NCBI GenBank assembly: GCA_963277665.1
Contig: OY728159.1
Span: 1,024,753,343 to 1,024,817,342, forward strand
Length of the DNA: 64,000 nt
DNA from: Viscum album
Taxonomy: Eukaryota > Streptophyta > Magnoliopsida > Santalales > Viscaceae
Direction: 5' to 3'
Below, piece after piece: positions 9,441 to 20,648 of the stretch. The notes below the pieces were generated by a model that saw only the letters and a program-made list of their open reading frames with translations, ran no database searches and was not told where the DNA came from. Numbering within the stretch: position 1 is the first letter of the stretch; the number at the start of each line of letters is the position of its first letter. A program made the position numbers and the translations under genes.

Positions 9441-12209
9441 TTAATATATATATATATCTCATCTATTTTTAATTCCATTAATGTGACAAAGAAATTAAAG
9501 TATTGTTCATGCGTACGTACGGCTTACCGTCTCCATGAACGGTACATTTCATTTCTTATCTCCAAATGTTATGTACTATTATAAGTACATATATTTAATG
9601 GATATATATGTCATATATTACATCTAAATTATGGATATCATTCTGGAATTATAATATATATATCTCTCTTTTAACTTTAATTCCATTAATATTACAAAAA
9701 AAATGAAAGTAGCGTTCATGCGTACGTACAGCCTACCATCTCCATGAACGGTGCTTTTAATTTTTTATCTCCAAATTTTATGGAATAGTAAAAAATGAAT
9801 ATATACTGGATATATATGATATTTAAAACATTAATACTATTCTGGAGATGATGTACCTATAACTACATGGAAAATTCTTTTCCAACAAGTTCAATTTTTA
9901 CTCATGTACCGAACATCGACAAAAACGTCTGATATGAACTCACTTTATTAACCAATTATTATAACATTATAATATGTGATATGAACTGAATAATAATATT
10001 TAAAAGAGTTCCTTAAGCTATTATAAATTGACCAAATTTTATTATTCAGGAGATTAAATAATGATCGAGTCATGTCGGACACGAGGTAAGGGATCCAACC
10101 TCTCTCTTTTTAAGTACTCTTTTTTATGTCATTTCTTTTAATATCATATTTTATATGTTTGGGGATGTTATTTTATATTCCTCATACTGTAATTTTTATG
10201 TTCATATTATGAGAGACCCTATTTGATATCATAAATCAATTTTCGGAAGTTTTAAGTGGCGATGTTAGGCTGCCGAGTTTTCGTAAGGGATTTTTCTTCT
10301 CACTTTTATTCCCGTGACATTTATGCTATGTTTGCCACTATTTCCTTTGAGTGGGGTATGTACTGCCCATTATTATAAACTTTTTGTAGAATAATTTCAT
10401 TTATGGGTTTTTACATCTTCATTGTATGACCCTTCTTCCATGGGGTGTACGTTTCGAAAGTTACCCAACTCGGTAAGGGGACCTTTCAGCCTCCTCTTTT
10501 TAAAAGACTTATTTTGTTATGTCTTTAAATTCACATACTATTATGTTGGGATATGTTCTTCTATATCCTTATTTATGTAAATTATATGTCCAAGTGATGA
10601 GATAACATTTTCTCTCTCATCAACTCATTTTTTGAATTTTAAAGTGACGTCGTTAGGCTGTCGGTTTTCTGTAAGAGAACTTCTTAACCCACTTTCAATT
10701 CTTTGGGTTAAACCTCTACTTCTTGATTTTATTATGCCAAGATTATTTGTGGAATATCTATGTTGTAATTTCCACAAACCTTTGTGAGTATATACTATTT
10801 CTACACATAATCATCTCGTTGATAAATTCTTACAAACTTGTATGGGAAATCATAACTCAATCTCATTTCATTGAGTTAAATATCTATTTCATTGGTTTTG
10901 TTTTTTCCAAAATTATGTGTGAATGGACTCTGATTGACTCACACATAATATCCACTTATATTGGGTGTCTTTATTTTTCTCACACATAATTATGGGATAG
11001 ATTCATCCTTAATTTAAAGATACCATCTTTATAATGGATTTCATCTCAATTTACATTTCCATTGAGACTTCATTGTTGTTATGCACCAATTAACTCTTAT
11101 ATGGTGTGTATACTGTACTTTGACATATTATATCATGAATCCCTTTATTCTCATGATATTATAAAGTTCGGATTAAATGTTATTCCGCAATTATTTGTAT
11201 TCAAGAGTCTCTCATTTTTTTAAAAACTCTTTAACAAAAATATCGTTTTAAATGTTTTAAAGATTCGTTATTCTAAATATTTATCTTTAATGTACATTTT
11301 TTCAAAATGGTTTTAAGTATTTATTTATATGGACATTAATGTCTTAAAATTATAATTCCACTAAAAGATTCAATGTGGTATGGGACACTTTGATTCAAAA
11401 ATCTCTTTTAAATGATTTTTGAAAATGGATTGATTAATTCAACATCTTGGAATTACTTATTGTGATTGAAAATGAAATGTTGTTATTGAAATGTTTATAT
11501 TTTCAAAATTTTATGTGTAATGATTGTACTTAGACATTTTATGGGTGGTTACGTGATAAACCATATGACGGGTGGTGTCGTGAATACCAGGACGGGTGGT
11601 TATGTTATGACCTCAAATGCATTGGGTATGAAAGTCGGTCGTATGTCTATTCCATTAAGTGATATGTGTGGAAGTCAATCATATTGTTATTCCATTTAAG
11701 TATGTGTATGTCCCAAGTTTCCTTTATATGTTATGTGTTCTTTATATGAATTTTTATGGTAATATTTTGGTTACAAAAGGGATAAGTAATGATATTTTAT
11801 TCAGTGAAGAGTTTTTTTTACTACTTCATAAAGGTGAAAAGTATTACTTTGATAAAGTATTCTTGGTTTACTTCTTGTTTTGAAAAACTAACAGTTTTCC
11901 TTCTTTGTGTATCCTTTATTGGGATTTTTATGCTCATCACAAGTTTTTGAAATGTTTTCTACAGGACTTAAAGATGAATAGGTTCAAGGATGGGATCAAG
12001 GAAAGACATTCTATCTAAAACATGGAACTAGACATGTTTCTTTTTAAGAGTTTTTATTTTATGGAAACTTTGTTGAACTGTATACTTTGTAATCTTTGAG
12101 ATGTAATAGTTATGTCATGATTCTCTAAAACTCTAAACCTGAATAGATCCTCAATGTGAATTATTCATTTAATTCAATAATAAGTAATTTTTAAGGTCGG
12201 GGCCTTATA
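9441..12209 (+). repeat. Tandem LTR array: LTR A (5'-truncated)
   Basis: This copy corresponds to positions 16,196-18,962 of LTR B and 22,940-25,712 of LTR C, so about 2.3 kb of its 5' part is missing. It begins in a TA-rich run at the junction with the CACTA fragment. It ends with GGGGCCTTATA, followed directly by a primer site. Within it are a 208-bp internal duplication (9,441-9,850) and a second diverged duplication (about 10,090-10,310 against 10,460-10,690) marked by GTTAGGCTG words. It has no protein-coding sequence that I can support. Confidence 0.85.
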
Positions 12210-12211
12210 GT

Positions 12212-12223
12212 TGGTATCAGAGG
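12212..12223 (+). other. Primer binding site, internal region 1
   Basis: TGGTATCAGAGG, three bases after the LTR end, matches the TGGTATCAGAGC complement of the 3' end of plant initiator Met-tRNA except at the last base. The same site follows LTR B. Confidence 0.85.
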
Positions 12224-12414
12224 TTGGTTTAGATAACTTTAGAGGTTAGGGTATTCTTTAAGCATAAGGGACATTACCATAATGGCTATGATTTTAAAAA
12301 GAGTCATAGTTTTTAGATAAAGTGAATGAGTAAGTATATCTTAGTGTTTATCTTCCTCATTAGTACATGATGATTTTGTTGATATATGCACACTGACATT
12401 TCTGTTTTTAGTAA

Positions 12415-12576
12415 ATGGATGGATCTAGCAGGCACCAAAGTTACAATGGGTTTGATAAAAACTGTGGTGGTTCTCTGATTAAGAGACTGGATGAAATGGG
12501 GGATTCAATGAGTAATCACATGGTTGTGCTAAAACAACTACCAAAGAGTCATGATCAACCACTTGAACCTTGGTGA
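12415..12576 (+). CDS. Short ORF at gag start position, copy 1 (53 aa)
   Basis: The frame begins MDGSSRHQSYNGFD and ends SHDQPLEPW before a TGA, about 200 bases after the primer site. The homologous frame at 19,168-19,329 has exactly the same length, start and stop, with about a dozen residue differences and no frameshift. The protein is hydrophilic with no membrane segment or known domain. It may be a remnant of the N terminus of gag, or a short leader ORF with no product. That it stays open in both copies is visible; that it is translated is not shown. Confidence 0.35.
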   Translation: MDGSSRHQSYNGFDKNCGGSLIKRLDEMGDSMSNHMVVLKQLPKSHDQPLEPW

Positions 12577-12851
12577 GTTCTCTAATACATCATGTACAAG
12601 ATGACCAACTCGATGTGGAAGTTCAGGTAATAATTATAAAGGTAACCATTGGGGTTTATAAGATCCTTACTTTTTTGGTAATTATGGGTTACTCTATGAT
12701 ATGATGGAAAATGAAAGGAATGAGATAAACATGAGGTTAAAATATGTTATGATCATTTTTTAAGATTTTATCTCGTTTTGGGGAATTTTTTAAGAATTAT
12801 GTAGTTTTTGAAAAAGGACAACATGCAGACCATGTGACAACCCGTCGCGTC

Positions 12852-12930
12852 GGACAAAGCTGTGGGAATTGAACCCACAAACAAAGTGTGACTGGTATTT
12901 ATCGCCTACCACTGGAATACGTGAAGTCCC
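12852..12930 (-). other. tRNA-like antisense segment, copy 1
   Basis: The minus strand has a T-arm-like hairpin with a B-box-like word (GTGGGTTCAATTCCCAC) and, about 45 bases upstream, an A-box-like CCAGTGGTAGGCG. The would-be acceptor strands do not pair (GGGACTT against AGCTTTG), so it is not a functional tRNA gene. It may be a relic of a tRNA-derived SINE or part of the ancestral leader. The same segment at 19,603-19,683 has an intact GGTTCGATTCC B box. Confidence 0.4.
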
Positions 12931-13877
12931 TAGTTAGTTTGACTAATTCTTTTTAGTTAGATGATTTTAGGAATCAATAGTAAGTTTATTTTGGGTTATC
13001 TATGGACATGATTAACCTATCATGGAGGATATGTTATTAGGTTAATTAATTTTCAATATGAGACTTTAAGAGAAACTAATGTTATTTGGAGATAAATGTT
13101 AATTTTTACCTTGGAAGACTATGTGATTAAATCCTTCAAATATTTGGGTTTCAATCTTAGTTTGGTTTACTTTGAATAATTTAATGGACAAATTGTTTAT
13201 TGAATGGTCTTTGTTGATCTTTGGGTATTGTTTGAAAAATTTTGGATATTAAGAATAGATTTTTTTTTATAAAGGATTATCCTTTTTGGGTATTATCTGA
13301 TATCATACTAACCTTTTTGGTTTTAGTTTTCTTTAAGGTCTAAAGACATGGGAAGTATATAGTTATCTTTTTTGGATTAGGTGATTCTCTATAAGTTGAT
13401 TATAGCTCTCTTAATGTAAACAAGTCATCTTAAATACTCATCTTTTGGAGAAACTATGAGTTCGTGTAAGAAATATAGTAAAAGATGAAAGTCAACATGA
13501 AAAGTAAGTATGTTTCCTTAGGTTTTACTTATGCTTATAAATAAATTCCTCAATGAAAAGAAACTTAAAAACAAAAATGTTGTCTGTTCACTTTTCCTAC
13601 TGGGGAATCAAATACTGTTTAACAAATCACCAGTTTGTGATTTTCTGGTGGTTAACTTTCTTCTAAACATGTTTTCTATCACTCCCCCTCAGAACATGAC
13701 CCTTTTTTTTTCCTCCATATCCATGTCTTCCTAAATGGAATCATAGTATGAGTTAAATATGGTAACCTTTTTACTTCTTTTTTTTTTCAAGTGATAGTTT
13801 TACTGACTCTTGTTCCGATGTGGGATTTTCAATGAAGTTTCCAAACCCAATTTTAAAATTGCAAGGACACAATTCCC

Positions 13878-13892
13878 AAAAGGGGGGAAGGA
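13878..13892 (+). other. Polypurine tract before LTR B
   Basis: AAAAGGGGGGAAGGA lies immediately before TGTAACACCCC, the LTR start. It is repeated identically at 20,634-20,648. Confidence 0.9.
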
Positions 13893-15522
13893 TGTAACAC
13901 CCCAGGTAAATAAAGGATATGAAATTTTCATATTTATCAATATTTGTGAATAAAATATTAAAATTACTTTATAGGTAACGCTATGATCGATGGCGTACCC
14001 AATACGCAACAACAAGTTTCTTTGAAATCTTACGTTGCACTCTAACAATAAAATAATATTATTTCAAATGGTAGTTAACGCCTAGCCGTTGTAATGGTGG
14101 GAATGAACGGAACTAACTAAAAAATGATTATATATGTTTTTCAAATATTTTTACTTTTATCCAATAAATGTTAGGGGCTTAAAATGCAAATGAATCCAAT
14201 TTTAAGCATAAATCTTCTAATATTCTTTAAAGGGTCGATTAACCGCCTTTTGATGGAGAACCCCTTTTAAATCCACTTTTTGACAATTTTATGTGTTATA
14301 TTTGAAAAAATAAAATTATTCTTTAGAATCGGGACATCAAAATTTACTTTGTGTAAATTTTTGGTATTTTTCCGATAAAGTTCAATTTTTTAATGAGTAG
14401 TGAAAAATGTTGTATTTTAATTCAAAACCTCTTTTTAATCTAATTTATTTATATGATTAGATTATCTTTTGAATTGGTTTTAAAGTGAAATTATAATATA
14501 TTTTTACCATTTAATACAATGGTGGTCATTGTAATTAAGTTCACTTTGAAATTGGACTTAAACTAGTGTCAATCTTTTAATAGATATTGTTTCTTAAAAA
14601 CACGCTATTTGTTTTGACTATGGGAATGGATTATTAAATTAATTAATGAAACATATATATTATGAATTTTTTAAAATAGACATAATTTTTGAATTCAGAA
14701 TATCAAATATATATTAGGGTAAATTTTTCGTATTTTTCTGAAAAACATCAATTTTTGATGAATAGTGAAACCACTAAGTGGTAGTTAAAGAAACTGATTT
14801 TTCGTTTAAATGAAACTTTGCCACTTTTGTGATTTTATTTTCAAAAAATTGACAAACATGGTTGTCATTAAGAAGTAAAATGTGGTTCAATGAGATTAAA
14901 ATAATTTTGGTGAATAGTAACTTTTAAGTTTTATTAATCACGATTAAAGGTAATTAGTGTAATTTAAGGTAAAAATAATGTTTTAATAATATGAAATGAA
15001 CTAGACACATGTCCTACCCTCATTGGATGTGTCATGGCCGACCAAAAAAATCCATGGGTAAACTTGGGGACCCCATGGAGCCACTTTGGTAGGAAAATGA
15101 CATAAATAACTTTTTATTTAAAGTTAAAATAAAAATGTCACAAACATGAGTTGTTTTACTAAAACAATTTTTAAATGGGGTTATACAAGTCATATTTTTT
15201 ACTATAAATATTAATTAGAAATATAAAAATATTTTCTACATCAAGATATATTTTTTTATAATTTTTAGACATTAAATAAATTAAATTATTTATGACACCA
15301 TGTTGATGCAGCGATAACCTCATTATTTAATGATTTAAATAAAATGAAAAGATAATGTAAAATCTAAGACCTACACATGTAAAAAACCTTTTGTATGGGA
15401 GGATTTAGAACTCTTATAACCTTATCCTAGAAATATATAATTTTGGGACCTTTAAAATCTGAAAAGAATTTTATAATAAAGTAACCTTTTATAACTTTCC
15501 AAGAGTTCCCCTCCTCTCCTCT

Positions 15523-15529
15523 TATAAAA
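15523..15529 (+). promoter_or_regulatory. TATA box in LTR B
   Basis: TATAAAA within CTTATAAAAGGCCCCCACC, the most GC-rich neighbourhood of this LTR. It is conserved at 22,275-22,281 in LTR C. Its place near the end of a U3-like segment suggests it is the retrotransposon promoter. Confidence 0.65.
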
Positions 15530-16189
15530 GGCCCCCACCTCTACCACCTTACCCACACCTCTAGAGCCTTTGGCTCGGCCAAACCCTGCCCATTTTGTCT
15601 CTACACATCCATCCATTACTCCTAGAAGCATCAATTTGGGCATAAGTCTTCCCAAGGAAGTCTTTTATCTCAAATAAAAAAGAGTTACCCGTTTTAAAGG
15701 TAATGTCTTCCCTAGTGTTCTTTTGTTTTATTTTGCTTCTCCAAACCACTAAACTCTTTTTATTTATTTATTTTGTAACAACACCAGTATATTCAATATA
15801 CTATGATGTTTTTATGAGTAGTATTATAGCTACACTAACACAAACCTCCGTCTAATGGTTAAAGAACATACTGTTTTTGTGGATGACGAATTACTACCTC
15901 ACGAAACGATGATTGTTCTATCTTCTCATACCACCTCTCATGGTGGCCATTATGATGGTACTATATTTATTTATGATATATATTATTTTTATTTCCTCCA
16001 TATGCTTCTGTATTTTATATTTAATACATACCTTTATTCTTTTCATGTTGTGCAAATGCGATAATTTCATTTGAGGAAGTGTGGACTACCGCCCCCTCAA
16101 GTGATGTGACTCGTTCATGCAATACATGGAATGTATAAAGAATGAAATTGATGAACTTATGTGATATATATAACATATATATTATACTT

Positions 16190-16610
16190 GAATTATAATA
16201 TATATCTCTATCATCTAGTTTTAATTCCATTAATGTGCCAAAGAAATGAAAGTAGCGTTCATACGTACGTACGGCTTACTGTCTCCATGAACGGTACATT
16301 TCATTTCTTATCTCAAAATGTTATGTACTATTATAAGTACATATATATAATGGATATAAATGTCATATATTACATATAAATTATTGATATAATTATGTAA
16401 TTATAATATATATATCTCTCTTTTAACTTTAATTCCATTAATATTACAAAAAAATGAAAGTAGTGTTCATGCGTACGTACGGCCTACCGTCTCCATGAAT
16501 TGTGCTTTTAATTTTTTATCTCAAAATTTTATGGAATAGTAAAAAATGAATATATACTGGATATATATGATATTTAAAACATTAATACTATTCTGGAGAT
16601 GATTTACCTA
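16190..16610. repeat. 208-bp internal duplication with inverted repeats in LTR B
   Basis: Two tandem units each contain an AATTCCATTAAT word followed by a GTTCATG...CATGAAC-type inverted repeat enclosing the palindrome CGTACGTACG. Equivalent pairs are at 9,441-9,850 in LTR A and 22,930-23,350 in LTR C. In the second unit of LTR B and of LTR C, one arm of the inverted repeat is mutated. Confidence 0.8.
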
Positions 16611-18964
16611 TAACTACATGGAAAATTCTTTTCCAACAAGTTCAATTTTAACTCATGTACCGAACATCGACAAAAACGTCTGATATAAACTCACTTTATT
16701 AAATAATTATTATAACATTATAATATGTGATATGAACTGAATAATAATATTTAAAGGTGGTCTTTAAGCAATTATAAATTGACCAAATTTTATTATTAAG
16801 GATATTAAAGAATGATCGAGTCATGTCGGACACGAGGTAAGGGATCCAACCTCTCTCTTTCATTTTAAGTACTCTCTTTTATGTCATTTCTTTTAAACTC
16901 ATCTTTCTTATGTTTGGGGATGTTATTTTATATTCCTCATACTATAATATTTATGTACATATTATGAGAGACCATATTTTATCTCATAAATCCATTTTTG
17001 GAAGTTTTAAGTGGCGCCGCTAGGCTGTCGAGTTTTCGTAAGGGATTTTTCATCACACTTTTATTCCTGTGACATTTATGCTATGTTTGCCACTATTTCC
17101 ATTGAGTGGTGTATGTACTTCCCATTATTATAAACTTTTTGTATTATAATTTCATTTATGGGTATTTAAATCTTCATTGTATGACCCTTCTTCCATGAGG
17201 TGTACGTTTTGAAAGTTACCCAACTCGGTAAGGGGGCCTTTCACCCTCCTCTTCTTTAAAAGATTCCTTTTGTTATGTATTTAAATTCACATACTATTAT
17301 GTTGGGATATGTTATTCTATATCCTTATTTATTTAAATTTTATTTCCAAGTGATGAGATACCATTTTCTATCTCATCAACTCATTTTCTGAATTTTAAAG
17401 TGACGTCGTTAGGCTGTCGGATTTCTGTAAGGGAACTTCTTAACCCACTTTCAATTCATTGGGTTAAACCTCTACTTCTTGATTTTATTATGACAAGATT
17501 ATGTGTGGAATATCTATGTTGTAATTTCCATAAACCTTTGTGTGAATATAATATTTCTACACATAATCATCTCATTGATAAATTCTTACGAACTTGTATG
17601 GGAAATCATAACTCAATCTCATTTCATTGAGTTAAATATCTATGTCATTGGTTTTGTTTTTTCCATGATTATGTGTGAATGACCTATAATTGTTTCACAC
17701 TTAATATCCACTTATGTTGGGTGTATTTATATTTCTCACACATAATTATGTGATAGATTTATCATTAATTTAAGGATACCATCTTTATAATGGATTTCAT
17801 CTCAATTTACATTTCTATTGAGACTTTATTGTTGTTATGCATCAATTCACTCTTATATAGTGTGCATACTATCCTTTGACATATTATATCATGAATCCAT
17901 TTATTCTCATGATATTATAAAGTTCGTATTAAATGTTATTCCTCAATTATTTGTATTCAAGAGTCTCTCATTTTGTTAAAAACTCTTTAACAAAAATATA
18001 GTTTTAAATATTTTAAATATTCATTATTATAAATCTATATCTTTAATGTCCATGTTTCCAAAATGGTTTTCAGTATTTATTTATATGGACATTAATGTTT
18101 TAAAATTATAATTCCATTAAAAGCTTCAAAGTGGTATGGGACACTTTGATTCAAAAATATCTTTTAAATGATTTTTAAAATTGATTAATTAATTCAATAT
18201 ATTGGAATTACTTATTGTGATTGAAAATGAAATGTTGTTATTGAAATGTTTATATTTTCAATATTTTATGTGTAATTATGGTACTTGGACATTTTACGGG
18301 TGGTTACGTGATAAACCATATGACGGGTGGTGCCGTGAATACCAGGATGGGTGGTTACGTTATAACATCCAATGCATTGGGTATGGAAGTCGGCCGTATG
18401 GCTATTCCATTAAGTGATATGTGTAGAAGTCAATCGTATGGTTATTACATTTAAGTATGTTTATGTCCCAATATACCTTTATATGTTATGTGATCTTTAT
18501 ATGGGTTTTTATGGTAATCGTTTGGTTACAAAAGGGGTAAGTACTGATCTATTATTCAGTGAAGAGTTTTTTTACTACTTCCTAAAGGTGAAAAGTATTA
18601 CATTGATAAAGTATTCTTGGTTTACTTGTTGTTTTGAAAAACTAACAGTTTTCCTTCTTTGTGTATCCTTTCTGGGATTTTTATGATCATCCCAAGTATT
18701 TGAAATGTTTTCCACAGGACTTAAAGATGAATAGGGTCAAGGATGGGATCAAGGAAAGACATGCTATCTAAAACATGGAACTATACATGTTTCTTTTTAA
18801 GAGTTTTTATTTTATGGAAAATTAGTAGAAGTGTATACTTTGTAATCTTTGAGATGTAATAGTTATGTCCTAATTCTCTAAAACTCTAAACCTGAAATGA
18901 TCCTCAATGTGAATTATTCATTTAATTCAATAATAATTAATGTTTAAGGTCGGGGCCTTATAGT

Positions 18965-18976
18965 TGGTATCAGAGG
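18965..18976 (+). other. Primer binding site, internal region 2
   Basis: TTGGTATCAGAG, overlapping the same TGGTATCAGAGG initiator Met-tRNA complement as at 12,212, sits directly after the LTR B end. Confidence 0.85.
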
Positions 18977-19167
18977 TTGGTTTAGATAACTTTAGAGGTT
19001 ATGGTATTCTATAAGCATAAGTGACATTACCATAACGGCTAGGATTTTAGAAAGAGTCATAGTTTTTAGATAAAGTGAATGAGTAAGTATATCTTAGTGT
19101 TTATCTTCCTCATTAGTACATGATGATTTTTTTGATATACGCACACTGACATTTCTGTTTTTAGTAA

Positions 19168-19329
19168 ATGGATGGATCTAGAAGGCACCAAAGTGACAAT
19201 GGATTTGATGGAAACTGTGGTGGTTCTCGGATAAAGAGACTGTATGAAATGGGGGATTCAATGAGGAATCTCATGGTTATGCTAAACCAACTATCAAGGA
19301 GTCATGATCAACCACTTGAACCTTGGTGA
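19168..19329 (+). CDS. Short ORF at gag start position, copy 2 (53 aa)
   Basis: Homologue of the ORF at 12,415-12,576, with the same ATG, length and TGA. It begins MDGSRRHQSDNGFD and ends SHDQPLEPW. Substitutions include S5R, Y10D and L21R. No known domain is recognised. The preserved frame with several amino-acid changes may mean weak constraint or simply lack of time to decay. Confidence 0.35.
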   Translation: MDGSRRHQSDNGFDGNCGGSRIKRLYEMGDSMRNLMVMLNQLSRSHDQPLEPW

Positions 19330-19602
19330 GTTCTCTAATGCATCATGTACAAGATGACCAACTCTATGTGCAAGTTTAGGTAATAATTATAAAGTAACCA
19401 TTATGGTTTATATGATCCTTACTTTTTAGGTAATTATGGGTTACTCTATGATATGATGGAAAATGAAAGGCATGAGATAAACTGGAGGTAAAAATATGTT
19501 ATGATCATTTTTGAAGATTTTATCTCGTTTTGGGGAATGTTTTAGGAATTGTGTAGTTTTGGAAAAAGGACAACACGCAGACCATGTGACAACCCGTCGC
19601 GT

Positions 19603-19683
19603 CGGACAAAGCTGTGGGAATCGAACCCACAACTAAAGTGTGACTGGTATTTATCGCCTACCACTGGGTTACTTGAAGTCCCT
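19603..19683 (-). other. tRNA-like antisense segment, copy 2
   Basis: The minus strand carries CCCAGTGGTAGGCG (A-box-like) and GTGGGTTCGATTCCCAC (perfect B-box core GGTTCGATTCC in a T-arm-like hairpin). The acceptor stem does not close. See copy 1 at 12,852. Confidence 0.45.
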
Positions 19684-20633
19684 GGTTAGTTTGAATAATT
19701 CTTTTTACTTAGATGATTTTAGGAATCAACAGTAAGTTTATTTTGGGTTATCTATGGAAATGATTAACCTATCATGGAGGATATGTGATTAGGTTATTTA
19801 CTTTTCAATATGAGACTTTAAGAGAAACTAATGTTATTTTGAGATAAATGTTAATTTTTACCTTGGAAGACTATGTGATTAAATCCTTCAAATATTTGGG
19901 ATTCAATCTTAGTTTGGTTTAATTTGAATAATTTTATGGACAAATTGTTTATTGAATGTTCTTTGTTGAACTTTGTGTATTGTTTGACAAATTTTGGAGA
20001 TTAAGAATAGATTTTTTTATAAAGGATTTTCCTTTTTGGGTATTATCTGATCTCATACTAACCTTTTTCGTTTTAGTTTTGGTTAAGGTCTAAAGACATG
20101 GGAAGTATATAGTTCTCTTTTGTATATTAGGTGATTCTCTAGAAGTTGATTATAGCTCTCTTAATGTAAACAAGTCATCCTAAATACTCATCTTTTGGAG
20201 AAACTATGAGTTCGTGTAAGAAATCTAGTAAAAGATGAAAGTGAACATGACAAGTAAGTATGTTTCCTTATGTTTTAGTTATGCTCATAAATAAATTCCT
20301 CAATGAAAAGTAACTTAAAAACAAAAATTTTGTCTGTTAACTTTTCCTACTAGGGAATCAAATACCGTTTAACAAATCACCAGTTTGTGATTTTCTGGTG
20401 GTTAACTTTCTTCTAAACTTGTTTTCTTTCACTCTCCCTCAGAACATGACCCTTTGTTTTTTTCCTCCATATCCATGTTTTCCTACATGGAATCCTAGTA
20501 TGGGTTAACTAGGGTGACCTTTGTACTTCTCTTTATTTTTATTAAAGTTATAATTTTACTAACTCTTGTTCCGATGTGGTATTTTCAATGATGTTTCCAA
20601 ACCCAATTTTAAAATTGCGAGGATGCAATTCCC

Positions 20634-20648
20634 AAAAGGGGGGAAGGA
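20634..20648 (+). other. Polypurine tract before LTR C
   Basis: AAAAGGGGGGAAGGA directly before TGTAACACCCC, identical to the tract before LTR B. Confidence 0.9.

Larger units (their letters stand above)
12210..13892 (+). mobile_element. Internal region 1 of the tandem LTR array
   Basis: This 1,683-bp region runs from LTR A to LTR B. It has a primer site at its left and a polypurine tract at its right, and is homologous throughout to 18,963-20,648. It lacks gag, protease, integrase and reverse transcriptase motifs in either strand. A 53-codon ORF occurs where gag would start. The short internal region between LTRs of 5 kb is characteristic of large retrotransposon derivatives (LARDs), which depend on an autonomous partner for replication proteins. 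Confidence 0.8.
13893..18962 (+). repeat. Tandem LTR array: LTR B (full length, 5,070 bp)
   Basis: The LTR starts TGTAACACCCCAGG after the polypurine tract and ends GGGGCCTTATA before a primer site. It aligns along its whole length with LTR C and over its 3' 2.77 kb with LTR A. The layout is a U3 of about 1.6 kb to the TATA box at 15,523, a transcribed part with an internal 208-bp duplication (16,190-16,610), a GTTAGGCTG duplication (about 16,830-17,440) and three GACGGGTGGT-type units near 18,293-18,360. A TG start with a TA end is non-canonical and shared by all copies. The short frames inside (for example 15,855-16,064 and 18,202-18,417) recur in LTR C but show no known domain. Confidence 0.9.
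18963..20648 (+). mobile_element. Internal region 2 of the tandem LTR array
   Basis: This 1,686-bp second copy of the internal region lies between LTR B and LTR C, with primer site 18,965-18,976 and polypurine tract 20,634-20,648. It differs from internal region 1 by scattered substitutions and small indels. Like the first copy it encodes no recognisable retrotransposon protein. Confidence 0.8.

Noticed and set aside
12852..12930. A functional tRNA gene on the minus strand
   Set aside because: The A and B boxes are suggestive, but the acceptor strands do not pair and the anticodon arm is not symmetric, so only a tRNA-like relic is claimed.
15855..16064. Conserved LTR frame (MVKEHTV..., also at 22,607-22,813) as a gene
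   Set aside because: It lies inside the LTR, differs in its second half and stop between copies, has no known domain, and is explained by LTR homology.
18202..18417. ORF with repeated YDGWCREYQDGW-like words as a repeat protein (also 24,950-25,165)
   Set aside because: The repeats come from the GACGGGTGGT DNA units in the LTR. The homologous frame in LTR A is broken.
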